Shown here piece after piece: positions 35,686 through 41,773 of a stretch of DNA of 41,773 bases. Below the pieces are notes generated by a model. That model did no database searches. It was not told the DNA's origin and worked only from the letters and a program-made list of their open reading frames with translations. Positions within the stretch are counted from its first letter, which is position 1, and each line of letters starts with the position of its first letter. Both the position numbers and the translations under genes were made by a program. The DNA comes from Gammaproteobacteria bacterium (GTDB lineage: Bacteria > Pseudomonadota > Gammaproteobacteria > SZUA-140). The DNA lies in contig JALSIC010000099.1 of assembly GCA_026981935.1 (NCBI GenBank), positions 1-41,773 on the forward strand, in the 5' to 3' direction.

Positions 35686-36107
35686 CGCGCTGGACCATCA
35701 GGCGCGCGCGGGCGCGTCTCGCAGAGCTGGAAGCCTTGATCGCAGAGATCGAGCAGGAGGGAACACGCATGACCCAGGAGTTTCGGGGACGGTTCCCGGA
35801 CGCGCCGGCCTACATCTCGCGCTATACGGACCGGACGTTCACGCGCTGGAGATGGCGCAGGTCGTCCTCGAAAATCTGGCGCGGCGGGCGGCCGCGCGGC
35901 ATCAACCCCTCGATCGAGCTGATGGGGTCCGAGGGCAGGGCAATACTGCGCCAATTGCCCGAGCCCGTAAGGAAAGTCTGGTTGCGCTACGAGAGACAAA
36001 GGATCGACCTGAATCTCTCCCATGCCGTCGCCCATTACGAACGGATGCGCATCGAGGACTGGCTGGCCAGGCGGGCGTCCCTGGCGCAGGCGGCGGAGAC
36101 ACCATGA
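35682..36107 (+). CDS. DUF3158-like ICE protein
   Basis: A 141-residue basic protein that starts with a helical, arginine-rich segment (RRARARLAELEALIAEIEQE) and has a central TFTRWRWRRSSSKIWRGG with tryptophans and arginines. The C-terminus, LPEPVRKVWLRYERQRIDLNLSHAVAHYERMRIEDWL, fits the end of DUF3158 proteins, which lie immediately before ssb in PFGI-1 class ICEs, exactly as here. The match is by pattern and position, not a search. It starts within the Bro-N stop codon (ATGA) and is probably translated by coupling. Confidence 0.7.
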   Translation: MTRWTIRRARARLAELEALIAEIEQEGTRMTQEFRGRFPDAPAYISRYTDRTFTRWRWRRSSSKIWRGGRPRGINPSIELMGSEGRAILRQLPEPVRKVWLRYERQRIDLNLSHAVAHYERMRIEDWLARRASLAQAAETP

Positions 36108-36139
36108 ATGCTGCCGAGACCCTGGCGCAACCCCAGAAA

Positions 36140-36163
36140 ATTCCGCCGCAACCTGGGCGGAAT
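36140..36163. promoter_or_regulatory. Hairpin upstream of ssb
   Basis: Perfect 8-bp arms ATTCCGCC and GGCGGAAT with an 8-base loop, in the 129-bp gap before ssb. It is followed by AAACGC rather than a T-run, so it is not a standard terminator. Confidence 0.45.
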
Positions 36164-36236
36164 AAACGCTTGCCATCCCACGCCCTGTTGCGCCACGATG
36201 CGCTTCCAGCCACCAGAAAAAAACCAGGAGGCGGAC

Positions 36237-36644
36237 ATGAGCAACAGGTTTCTGGGCAGGGGCAACCTCGCCGACGCGCCCACGCTCAAGCACGTGGACG
36301 TGGAGGGCGGAAAACGTACCGTCGCCTCGATGAGAATTTACTTCGATCGCTCCGTCCCGGACGGCGACGGCGGGTTCGAGGACAAGGGCGGATTCTGGAT
36401 GGACGTCTCCCTGTGGGGAAACCGGGCGGAAGCGGCCGCCCGGATCCTCGCCAAGGGCGCCCGTGTCGCCGTCTCAGGCTCGATCGTCCTTCGGACGTGG
36501 GAGGACAAGGAATCCGGCGAGGAACGCTCCAGGTTCGAGCTGATCGCCGACAGCGTCGATCTGGACCTCGGCCGCGTCGACACGGTAACCTATCGCCAAC
36601 GGCAGAGCGAGGCCACGGATGAGCAAGCCACTGCCGCTCCGTAA
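36237..36644 (+). CDS. ssb: Single-stranded DNA-binding protein of the ICE
   Basis: A 135-residue OB-fold protein related to ICE-type SSBs: NRFLGRGNLADAPTLKHV, GFWMDVSLWGNRAEAAARILAKGARVAVSGSIVLRTWEDKESGEERSRFELIADSV-type core (visible as FWMDVSLWG, GARVAVSGS, RFELIADSV). It lacks the long glycine/proline tail and acidic DDDIPF tip of chromosomal SSB. AGGAGGCG lies just before the ATG at 36237, which decides this start over a longer frame from 36108. It would protect single-stranded ICE DNA during transfer or replication. Confidence 0.9.
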   Translation: MSNRFLGRGNLADAPTLKHVDVEGGKRTVASMRIYFDRSVPDGDGGFEDKGGFWMDVSLWGNRAEAAARILAKGARVAVSGSIVLRTWEDKESGEERSRFELIADSVDLDLGRVDTVTYRQRQSEATDEQATAAP

Positions 36645-36775
36645 GTCCGATCTCGCCCTCATCCTGTCGTTGCAATCCACAAACCCGAAAAACGACCAGC
36701 GTGCCCGCGAGCCGGTCAGCGGTTCTCATGCGCGGACCTCGCGCGCCAGCGGGCCGTTCGACGAAAGGAGGCAGC

Positions 36776-37318
36776 ATGACACGGAAATTCGTTTCCTCTC
36801 TTGGGACAGGCATGGTTCTCTTCCTGGCAGGGTGCTCCATGGAAGGCCTGGACAAGACCGTCTCTGGCATCATCAAGCCCGTGGTCAAACCCGCTTCCAG
36901 CCCCACCCTCGCCGCTGCGCGGCAGCGTGAAGCACAAGCCGGCACCTCAGCCTGCGCTGCGCGGCATGAGGACACCGTCCTGCTCGACATCGACGTGGAT
37001 ACCGCTTACGTCCGGCTCAAGCGGCACTTCCGGTACAAAACCCTCGAGGAACGCAAGAGAAGCTCGGGCGGATGGGTCGATCAGGGATTCCGGCACGAAA
37101 CGACACCCGGCGCGCGCTACTGGATGAAGGACGGCGTGTCTCTCGAGGTGGATGGACGCACACTCCGCGGCTGGCTCTCGATGGAGATCGAACGCGACGG
37201 ACAGGGAAGCATCGCCTATCTGCGGTACTGCGTCGGCGGCATCCAGGGTTTCGATGCGGGTCCGGACTTCCCCGGGAAACTGACGAGCCTCGTCAAACGA
37301 GTGGCGGAGCGCAGATGA
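36776..37318 (+). CDS. Predicted ICE lipoprotein
   Basis: A 180-residue protein with a short signal sequence MTRKFVSSLGTGMVLFLAGC; the lipobox LAGC places the lipidated cysteine at residue 20. Two more cysteines lie at about 53 and 160. The mature part contains ARYWMKDGVSLEVDGRTLRGWLSMEIE, but no family is recognised. It would be anchored in the inner or outer membrane facing the periplasm; residues S-M after the cysteine do not give the Asp inner-membrane signal. GGAGG lies just before the ATG. The 131-bp gap after ssb holds nothing recognisable. The stop overlaps the next small frame by ATGA. Confidence 0.82.
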   Translation: MTRKFVSSLGTGMVLFLAGCSMEGLDKTVSGIIKPVVKPASSPTLAAARQREAQAGTSACAARHEDTVLLDIDVDTAYVRLKRHFRYKTLEERKRSSGGWVDQGFRHETTPGARYWMKDGVSLEVDGRTLRGWLSMEIERDGQGSIAYLRYCVGGIQGFDAGPDFPGKLTSLVKRVAERR

Positions 37319-37425
37319 TGAGCGTGAGCCATGTGGCGCGCGAACGCCAATGGTTCCCGGCAAGGCGCGACGAGGTCGTCAAGCGCTGGACCACGCAGCC
37401 CGCCACTGAGGAGGGCAATGAATGA
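37315..37425 (+). CDS. Small 36-residue open frame coupled on both sides
   Basis: Start ATG 37315 (or the next codon 37318) overlaps the lipoprotein stop by 4 bp, and its stop overlaps the following gene by 4 bp. The product is a basic 36-residue peptide (SVSHVARERQW...RRDEVVKRW). Without a recognised family, the only support is the tight coupling and the fact that the frame bridges two genes without a gap. It may be a real small gene or only a translational bridge. Confidence 0.4.
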   Translation: MMSVSHVARERQWFPARRDEVVKRWTTQPATEEGNE

Positions 37426-37688
37426 ACCACGACGAGATCATCCGGAACCGGGCGCGCCCGGACCCCGACGGCCGCCGGGAGGTATGCCAAGACGGCGCCT
37501 CCTCGAATGGCACGAGCCGGCGTTGCGACGGCGTCCTGCTGTTCGCGATGCGGGACCGCCACCACGCCTTCAGCCTGGACCTCGAGACGGTCCTATCCTG
37601 TCTGGCCCTGGCCGAGGCGGAGGGCGAGGTACCCGAACTGCCGGACGCCTGGTGGCAGCTCATCCGGAACCGATACAATCTGGAGTGA
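37422..37688 (+). CDS. Unknown 88-residue ICE protein
   Basis: An 88-residue soluble protein of unknown function: a charged N-terminus (RNRARPDPDGRREVC), then VLLFAMRDRHHAFSLDLETVLSCLALAEAEGEVPELPDAWWQLI. The second half looks globular with amphipathic helices. GAGGAGGG precedes the ATG at 37422, which overlaps the previous stop. It sits between the lipoprotein and topB, a region of small accessory genes in related elements. Confidence 0.65.
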   Translation: MNHDEIIRNRARPDPDGRREVCQDGASSNGTSRRCDGVLLFAMRDRHHAFSLDLETVLSCLALAEAEGEVPELPDAWWQLIRNRYNLE

Positions 37689-37715
37689 TTCGAAAACCAT
37701 GGCGAATCCATCCAG

Positions 37716-38102
37716 ATGCGCTTCTTCAAGCTCCGTCCGGAGGATACGGGCATGATGCCCATCGACCGGGAACGCTTCGAACGGGCGACCCGAAAGATGC
37801 CGCCATGGTATCAGCCCTCCAGCTCGGTCACGAACCGGGATTCGGGGTATGTCGACGTGAACGCCAGCTTCATTCTGCATGACTGCCGTGCCGCACCCGA
37901 CGGCCAGGTGGTCGAGGAAATGACGTTCTGCATCGTCACGACCCGGCACCGAAAGCCGGTGGAAATCCACCGCAAGTCCATCCGGTTCGACGTGGAACGG
38001 TTTCAGCGTCTCATCAAGCGTCCGGAACATGGCCAACGCCGGCGGGATCTGGTCGAACTCGCGCGCCATGAGCTGGGCGATCTGCTCGGAGATTCCTCAT
38101 GA
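37716..38102 (+). CDS. Unknown 128-residue ICE protein upstream of topB
   Basis: A 128-residue soluble protein with no recognised domain. It contains RATRKMPPWYQPSSSV, a beta-rich stretch YVDVNASFILHD and MTFCIVTTRHRKPVEI, and a helical basic C-terminus (RDLVELARHELGDLL). Its stop overlaps the topB start by ATGA, implying coupled translation with topoisomerase III. The ribosome site before the ATG is weak, so the start could be later. Confidence 0.65.
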   Translation: MRFFKLRPEDTGMMPIDRERFERATRKMPPWYQPSSSVTNRDSGYVDVNASFILHDCRAAPDGQVVEEMTFCIVTTRHRKPVEIHRKSIRFDVERFQRLIKRPEHGQRRRDLVELARHELGDLLGDSS

Positions 38103-40246
38103 CCCGCCTCTTCCTTTGCGAGAAACCCGCCCAGGCCCGCGACATCGCGGCCGTGCTCGGCGCCCGCTCGCGCGGTGACGGCTGCCTGCGGGGCCGCGAC
38201 CTGATCGTCACCTGGTGCGTGGGGCACCTGCTCGAGATGGATCCGCCAGAGGCCTACGGCGAGAATCTCAAGCGCTGGCGGCTGGAGACGCTGCCCATCC
38301 TGCCCGAGCGCTGGAAACTGCATCCACGCAAGGGGGCAGGCAAGCAGCTCAAGATCATCGGGCAGCTCCTGAAGGACGCATCCGAGGTCGTGGTGGCCAC
38401 CGACGCCGACCGCGAGGGCGAGACCATCGCCCGCGAGGTCCTCGACCGATTCCGGTGGCAAGGGCCCATCCTGCGCCTGTGGTTGTCCGCACTGGACGAG
38501 GCGAGCATCCGCAAGGCGCTCGCCAACCTCCTGCCCGGCGAGAAGACGCGCCCGCTCTACCTCGCGGGACTTGCCCGGGCCCGCGCCGACTGGATGGTCG
38601 GCATGAACCTGACGCGGGCCTACACGATCCTGGGACGCGCCCAAGGCCACGACGGAGTGCTCTCGGTCGGGCGCGTCCAGACCCCCACCCTGCGCCTGGT
38701 GGTGGACCGCGACCGTGAGATCCAGGCCTTCCGGCCCAGGCCCTACTGGGAAATCGTGGCGATGCTCGAGAAGGACGGCACGCCCTTCCCCGCCCGGTGG
38801 CAGCCTGAAGGCGATTTCACCGACGAGGAGGGCCGCTGCCTGCGCCAGCAGGCCGCCCGCGAGGCCCTCGAGCGGGTCCGGAACCGGACCGCGACCGTGC
38901 GCCAGGCGGCGACGAAACGTTGCCGGGAGGCCCCGCCCCTGCCCTTCGATCTCGGCACCCTGCAGCAGGAGGCCTCGCGGCGCTGGGGCCTCGGCGCCCA
39001 GCAGGTGCTCGACATCGCGCAGCGCCTGTACGAAACGCACAAGGCGACCACCTATCCCCGCACGGACTGCCCCTACCTGCCCGAGAGCATGCTCGGAGAG
39101 GCCGGCCAGGTCCTCGAGGCCCTGGCAGCTTCCGATCCGGACATCGCGACACCCGTCGCGAGGGCGGATCTCTCCCTGCGCTCCCGGGCCTGGAACGACA
39201 GGAAGATCACCGCCCATCACGCGATCATACCAACCACGACGCCCTGCGACGTCTCCCGCATGAGCGCCGACGAGCGGCGGGTCTACGACCTGATCCGGCG
39301 ACGGTACCTGGCGCAGTTCTATCCCCGACACGAGTACGACAAGACCGAGGCGGCGTTCGACATCGGGGGCGAGACCTTCCAGGCCTCCGGCCGGCGGGTA
39401 CGGGTGGCCGGCTGGAAGACGCTCTTCGGACGGGATGAAGCAGACGAGGACCGCCTCCTCCCGCCGCTCTCCGAGGGCGACCGCTGCAAGGTGGTGGACG
39501 CCAAGATCGAGCACAAGGAAACCACGCCCCCGAAGCACCACACCGAGGGCACCTTGATCGCGGCCATGAAGAACGCCGCCCGCCTGGTCGAGGATCCGGA
39601 GCTGAAGAAGCGCCTGCGCCAGTCCACCGGCATCGGCACCGAGGCCACCCGCGCCGGCATCATCCAGACGCTCCTCGACCGCGGCTTCCTGCGCAAGGAG
39701 AAAAAGCACCTGGTCTCAACCGAGACCGGCCGGGCGCTCATCGACGCGCTGCCCGACCCGGTCAAGGATCCGGGCACCACGGCGCTCTGGGAGCAGGCCC
39801 TCGAGGACATCGCCGAGGGCCGCGGCGACATGGCGGCCTTCCTGGAACGCCAGGGGCAATGGGTGCGCGCGCTCGTTGCACAGGTCCGGCAGGGCGCGGC
39901 CACCATCGAGGCCTCCGGCACGCAGCATGCCTGCCCGGCGTGCGGCAAGCCAATGCGCCGGCGCAAGGGCAAGAAAGGATGGTTCTGGGGCTGCACCGGC
40001 TTTCCTGAGTGCCGACGCACACTGCCCGACTCCAAGGGGAAACCAGGCAGGCGCAAGACAAAGGCGGACGCCTGTAGCAATACCCCCAGGTCGCGCGCCA
40101 GCACCCGGCGTGGTGCAGGCAAGCCCTGCCCGGCGTGCGTCAAGGGGGAACTGGTGATGCGGGCAGTCAAGAACGGAAAAAACGCCGGGCGGTCCTTCAT
40201 CGGGTGCACGCGGTATCCGGACTGCGGGTATTTCGCGTGGGGATGA
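38099..40246 (+). CDS. topB: DNA topoisomerase III of the ICE
   Basis: A 715-residue type IA topoisomerase. The Toprim domain has E8 in CEKP and the metal-binding DADREGE (D102, D104, E106). The active-site tyrosine is Y319 in TTYPRTDCPYLPE. SVGRVQTPTLRLVVDRD and the STGIGTEATRAGIIQ block match topoisomerase III. Two C-terminal zinc ribbons follow: CPACGKPMRRR...CTGFPEC and CPACVKGELV...CTRYPDCGYF. It would relax or decatenate single-stranded-region DNA during ICE replication or transfer; a traE/topB homologue is standard in PFGI-1 elements. It starts within the preceding stop (ATGA). Confidence 0.95.
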   Translation: MTRLFLCEKPAQARDIAAVLGARSRGDGCLRGRDLIVTWCVGHLLEMDPPEAYGENLKRWRLETLPILPERWKLHPRKGAGKQLKIIGQLLKDASEVVVATDADREGETIAREVLDRFRWQGPILRLWLSALDEASIRKALANLLPGEKTRPLYLAGLARARADWMVGMNLTRAYTILGRAQGHDGVLSVGRVQTPTLRLVVDRDREIQAFRPRPYWEIVAMLEKDGTPFPARWQPEGDFTDEEGRCLRQQAAREALERVRNRTATVRQAATKRCREAPPLPFDLGTLQQEASRRWGLGAQQVLDIAQRLYETHKATTYPRTDCPYLPESMLGEAGQVLEALAASDPDIATPVARADLSLRSRAWNDRKITAHHAIIPTTTPCDVSRMSADERRVYDLIRRRYLAQFYPRHEYDKTEAAFDIGGETFQASGRRVRVAGWKTLFGRDEADEDRLLPPLSEGDRCKVVDAKIEHKETTPPKHHTEGTLIAAMKNAARLVEDPELKKRLRQSTGIGTEATRAGIIQTLLDRGFLRKEKKHLVSTETGRALIDALPDPVKDPGTTALWEQALEDIAEGRGDMAAFLERQGQWVRALVAQVRQGAATIEASGTQHACPACGKPMRRRKGKKGWFWGCTGFPECRRTLPDSKGKPGRRKTKADACSNTPRSRASTRRGAGKPCPACVKGELVMRAVKNGKNAGRSFIGCTRYPDCGYFAWG

Positions 40247-40250
40247 TCGG

Positions 40251-40475
40251 ATGCATGGAGTAACCGCGGCACTGACCCTTGCATCCGCAATCGTCCTGGC
40301 GGCGTGCGGTCCCACGTCGGACGAGACCGCGCGCGTTCCCGGGCAGACGCCCGTTGCGGTCATCGATCACGTGGCCGGGTACGCCGTGGTCTGCATCGAC
40401 GGCGTGCAGTACCTGCGGGACTTACATGCCATGGCGCCACGATTCGGCCGGGATGGGCGGGTGCTCGGCTGCTAG
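40251..40475 (+). CDS. Small predicted lipoprotein
   Basis: A 74-residue protein with a lipobox LAAC (lipidated cysteine at residue 19) after a short hydrophobic stretch (VTAALTLASAIVLAAC). The mature part is about 55 residues with VAVIDHVAGYAVVCIDGVQYL and a C-terminal cysteine. Small lipoproteins of this size with a DG(V)QYL-type segment occur in ICE transfer regions, but I cannot name the family. It begins 4 bp after topB. Confidence 0.72.
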   Translation: MHGVTAALTLASAIVLAACGPTSDETARVPGQTPVAVIDHVAGYAVVCIDGVQYLRDLHAMAPRFGRDGRVLGC

Positions 40476-40558
40476 AGGGGCTGACTCTCATCATTCGACA
40501 CGGTCAATGTCCTGGACGGGATCCTGCAGAAAATGGGGTTCCACGCCGACTGAAAGGG

Positions 40559-40588
40559 TTGACAGGCCGGCCGGCCACGGCCTATAAC
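40559..40588 (+). promoter_or_regulatory. Strong sigma70 promoter for the small membrane genes
   Basis: Consensus TTGACA (40559-40564), an 18-bp spacer made of GGCC repeats, and TATAAC (40583-40588, five of six). It is the best promoter in the ICE part. Transcription would give a leader of about 160 nt before the gene at 40754. The stretch 40476-40753 has no convincing gene. Confidence 0.65.
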
Positions 40589-40688
40589 CAAGCCATCATC
40601 CCCCGCCGCGAGGGCATCGCGGCAACGCGCCTGGAACCGGTGAGACAGGCGCGAGCCCAACCGGGCTTCCGGTTCTTCACTCAACCCC

Positions 40689-40729
40689 GCCGGGGAGACC
40701 GCTCCCCGGCAAGGGACGTGCGTCTCCCC
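40689..40729 (+). promoter_or_regulatory. Structured leader 1 (alternative hairpins)
   Basis: GCCGGGGAG (40689-40697) pairs with CTCCCCGGC (40702-40710) around a 4-base loop. GGGGAGAC (40692-40699) is also complementary to GTCTCCCC (40722-40729), so the two pairings exclude each other. A GGAGGAGG ribosome site and ATG 40754 follow. The arrangement recurs at 41083-41127. Confidence 0.55.
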
Positions 40730-40753
40730 CGTTTGTTTAAGGAGGAGGCGCAC

Positions 40754-40936
40754 ATGAAACTTAAAGTGGACGTGAGCGACCTCCAGACGGATCTGCGAAA
40801 AATCGGCGTAGCGATCATCATTGCATCGGTGATCGCGGCGTTGTTTGAGAACCAGATCCCACTGTGGGCTGTTCTGGCTGGCGCAACCATCGGCGTGCTC
40901 GTCTGGTTGGGCGGCTTGATCCGTAGGGAGGAATAA
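40754..40936 (+). CDS. Small two-helix membrane protein
   Basis: A 60-residue protein: a short charged N-terminus MKLKVDVSDLQTDLRKIG, then two hydrophobic segments (about 18-31, VAIIIASVIAALF, and 36-55, LWAVLAGATIGVLVWLGGLI) and a charged end RREE. GGAGGAGG lies 7 bp before the ATG. It follows a strong promoter and a structured leader and is 3 bp before another tiny membrane gene. Function unknown. Confidence 0.75.
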   Translation: MKLKVDVSDLQTDLRKIGVAIIIASVIAALFENQIPLWAVLAGATIGVLVWLGGLIRREE

Positions 40937-40939
40937 GTC

Positions 40940-41038
40940 ATGTCGAATTTTTTAATTACAGTAGCCTATGTCGGCATTCTTGTTCTGGGAATATATGCGT
41001 TCGCGTTGTGGCAAGAACGCCGGCACAAGCATAAGTAA
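40940..41038 (+). CDS. Tiny single-span membrane protein (32 residues)
   Basis: A 32-residue peptide with one hydrophobic segment (FLITVAYVGILVLGIYAFALW, split here as FLITVAYVGIL and VLGIYAFALW) and a basic tail QERRHKHK. GGAGGAA lies 9 bp before the ATG, and the gene starts 3 bp after the previous stop, so the two are almost certainly co-translated. Its codon use is AT-rich compared with the surrounding ICE. Confidence 0.68.
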   Translation: MSNFLITVAYVGILVLGIYAFALWQERRHKHK

Positions 41039-41049
41039 CTTCTAACTCC

Positions 41050-41069
41050 GCCGGGGCATCCGCCCCGGC
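41050..41069 (+). terminator. GC-rich hairpin after the small membrane genes
   Basis: GCCGGGGC and GCCCCGGC with a 4-base loop ATCC, 12 bp after the 32-residue gene. No T-run follows. It may be a terminator-like end of the small transcript or the first of the two hairpins before the next gene. Confidence 0.45.
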
Positions 41070-41082
41070 ATCCTTCCACCCC

Positions 41083-41127
41083 GCCGGGGAGCTCCATTCC
41101 CCGGCAGGGGCATGGCGTCTCCCCGGC
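41083..41127 (+). promoter_or_regulatory. Structured leader 2 (alternative hairpins)
   Basis: GCCGGGGA (41083-41090) pairs with TCCCCGGC (41098-41105) around GCTCCAT. The same left arm, extended to GCCGGGGAG, is also complementary to CTCCCCGGC at 41119-41127. The loop CCAT is complementary to ATGG at 41112-41115, so a pseudoknot is also possible. Similar in sequence and layout to leader 1. GGGAGGAG and ATG 41154 follow. Confidence 0.55.
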
Positions 41128-41153
41128 TGCATCGACCGGGAGGAGAGACCACC

Positions 41154-41654
41154 ATGCCCAACCACATCGACAACCATGTCATCATCACGGCACCCGAACA
41201 GGTGCTCGAAGACATCCGTCGTTTCTTCACGGGTGGCTTCGATTTCAATGACCTGATCCCCATGCCGCCCGAGCGCAAGGATCCCGAGGTCCTGATGCTC
41301 GGCCGCCGGTTCCGGGAGAACGAGGAAAAACACGGCTACCGCACCTGGTATGACTGGCGAATCGCTCACTGGGGCACCAAATGGAACGCCTACAAGTTCA
41401 AGCTGGTCGATACAGGCGATCCCTTCGAGGTGTCATTCATGACCGCTTGGGACCCGCCACACCCGGTGATCGAGGCGCTGTCCGCCCGGTTCCCGGCAGC
41501 AGTCGTGTGGCATGTCTACGAGCACGGCGAGACGCTGGTCAGCGAGTTGCGGCGTTACGGAAACGGCCGTCTGCACACGCTGATCGGCACCGGCGGCATA
41601 CTCGACTTCGCCCGCATGCTCGCACTGAAGGAAACCAGGCGCGTTCCCGCCTGA
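41154..41654 (+). CDS. DUF1281/YubB ferredoxin-like domain protein
   Basis: A 166-residue protein that looks like the plasmid/ICE DUF1281 (api92-like, YubB ferredoxin-like) family: it starts MPNHIDNHVIITAP, then DFNDLIPMPPE, TWYDWRIAHWGTKWNAY, a beta-strand VSFMTAWDPPHPVIEALSARFP, and VYEHGETLVSEL. Proteins of this family are carried by many conjugative elements; their function is unknown. The ATG at 41154 is 10 bp after GGGAGGAG and follows structured leader 2. Confidence 0.75.
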   Translation: MPNHIDNHVIITAPEQVLEDIRRFFTGGFDFNDLIPMPPERKDPEVLMLGRRFRENEEKHGYRTWYDWRIAHWGTKWNAYKFKLVDTGDPFEVSFMTAWDPPHPVIEALSARFPAAVVWHVYEHGETLVSELRRYGNGRLHTLIGTGGILDFARMLALKETRRVPA

Positions 41655-41670
41655 ACCTTCCACCGCACCA

Positions 41671-41699
41671 CCCCGACGGGGGCTTCGCCCCCCGCGGGG
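41671..41699 (+). promoter_or_regulatory. Structured leader 3
   Basis: An inner hairpin GGGGGC-TTC-GCCCCC (41678-41692) is enclosed by CCCCG (41671-41675) and CGGGG (41695-41699). It follows the stop at 41654 and precedes a GGAGGT ribosome site and ATG 41746. It parallels leaders 1 and 2 in position but not in detailed sequence. Confidence 0.45.
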
Positions 41700-41745
41700 C
41701 GGCCCTCCGTCCGGGTTTTCAACAACACCGATCGGAGGTAACCTT

Positions 41746-41773
41746 ATGAACATGAGTCCTTTCGACACATTGG
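41746..41773 (+). CDS. Start of a further ICE gene (truncated by the window)
   Basis: An ATG at 41746 preceded by CGGAGGTAAC begins a frame MNMSPFDTL that runs off the window. Only nine residues are visible, so no family can be named. It follows leader 3 and fits the pattern of one leader per small gene. Confidence 0.5.

Larger units (their letters stand above)
28396..41773 (+). mobile_element. Integrative and conjugative element/genomic island, PFGI-1/SPI-7 class (partial)
   Basis: Gene content and order (parA, ICE-type parB, DUF2857, STY4528-like replication protein, TIGR03761 protein, DUF3158-like protein, ssb, topB) are the maintenance and replication module of PFGI-1/SPI-7/ICEclc-type elements, in which parA lies near the end opposite the integrase. 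The left boundary is not resolved: no tRNA 3' fragment or direct repeat is visible between the tRNA-Leu promoter and parA. The right end, integrase and conjugation genes are outside the window. Confidence 0.85.

Noticed and set aside
36619-36930. 103-codon frame overlapping ssb and the lipoprotein
   Set aside because: It overlaps ssb out of frame and most of the lipoprotein start region; the lipoprotein has a clear ribosome site and lipobox.
40472-40753. Minus-strand frame in the leader region before 40754
   Set aside because: It covers the promoter and hairpin, has no ribosome site and no recognised product.
40754-41038. Type I toxin-antitoxin for the two tiny membrane peptides
   Set aside because: No convincing antisense promoter or overlapping RNA was seen; the evidence supports only two small membrane proteins.

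Overview
The window reads as a high-GC gammaproteobacterial chromosome (positions 1 to about 28,400) followed by the left part of an integrative and conjugative element (ICE) or genomic island that runs off the right edge. The gammaproteobacterial call rests on gene order: yceF opposite yceD-rpmF-plsX-fabH-fabD-fabG-acpP-fabF, then pabB-pabC-mltG-tmk-holB-pilZ-tatD, the arrangement seen in E. coli and Pseudomonas relatives. The genus cannot be fixed from this sequence.

Chromosomal part. 1-700 is a cluster of short interspersed repeats in front of tilS (tRNA-Ile lysidine synthase). On the minus strand follow dksA (with a histone-H1-like N-terminal extension) and acs (acetyl-CoA synthetase). 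Next, on the plus strand, is a coupled run of a CbbY-type HAD phosphatase, a class I aminotransferase, a second HAD phosphatase and an SppA-type peptidase. The fatty-acid/phospholipid cluster (9673-17015) starts from a strong sigma70 promoter. It has two non-coding intrusions: a roughly 260-bp MITE-like element with perfect 22-bp terminal inverted repeats between fabD and fabG, and a second interspersed-repeat cluster between fabG and acpP. Folate (pabB, pabC), cell-wall (mltG), DNA replication (tmk, holB), pilus (pilZ) and tatD genes complete the run. Then come a minus-strand class V aminotransferase, a mobB-mobA fusion, a third repeat cluster with a 75-bp tandem array, a TPR/O-GlcNAc-transferase-like gene and tRNA-Leu(UAA).

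Mobile part. From 28,438 the gene content is that of the PFGI-1/SPI-7 class of ICEs: parA, an unknown gene, an ICE-type parB, DUF2857, an STY4528-like replication protein, a TIGR03761 (PFL_4669-like) protein, a Bro-N/antirepressor-like regulator, a DUF3158-like protein, ssb, a lipoprotein, small unknown genes, topB (topoisomerase III), a second small lipoprotein, two tiny membrane proteins and a DUF1281/YubB-like protein. Most genes overlap by ATGA, so they are probably translated as a coupled unit. The DnaB helicase usual between parA and parB in this class is absent.

The most striking feature lies inside the STY4528-like gene. Its linker encodes three in-frame 87-bp iterons, each holding a perfect 19-bp near-palindrome and a perfect TTATCCACA DnaA box. 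These are followed by three palindromes with core TGTAAAWTTTACA and then an extremely AT-rich triplet-repeat stretch. Together this looks like a replication origin (iterons, DnaA boxes, unwinding element) embedded in the initiator gene, as in the phage lambda O gene. Downstream of topB, successive small genes are preceded by similar GC-rich hairpin leaders with alternative pairings. Functional statements are inferred from family resemblance and visible motifs; no database search was run.
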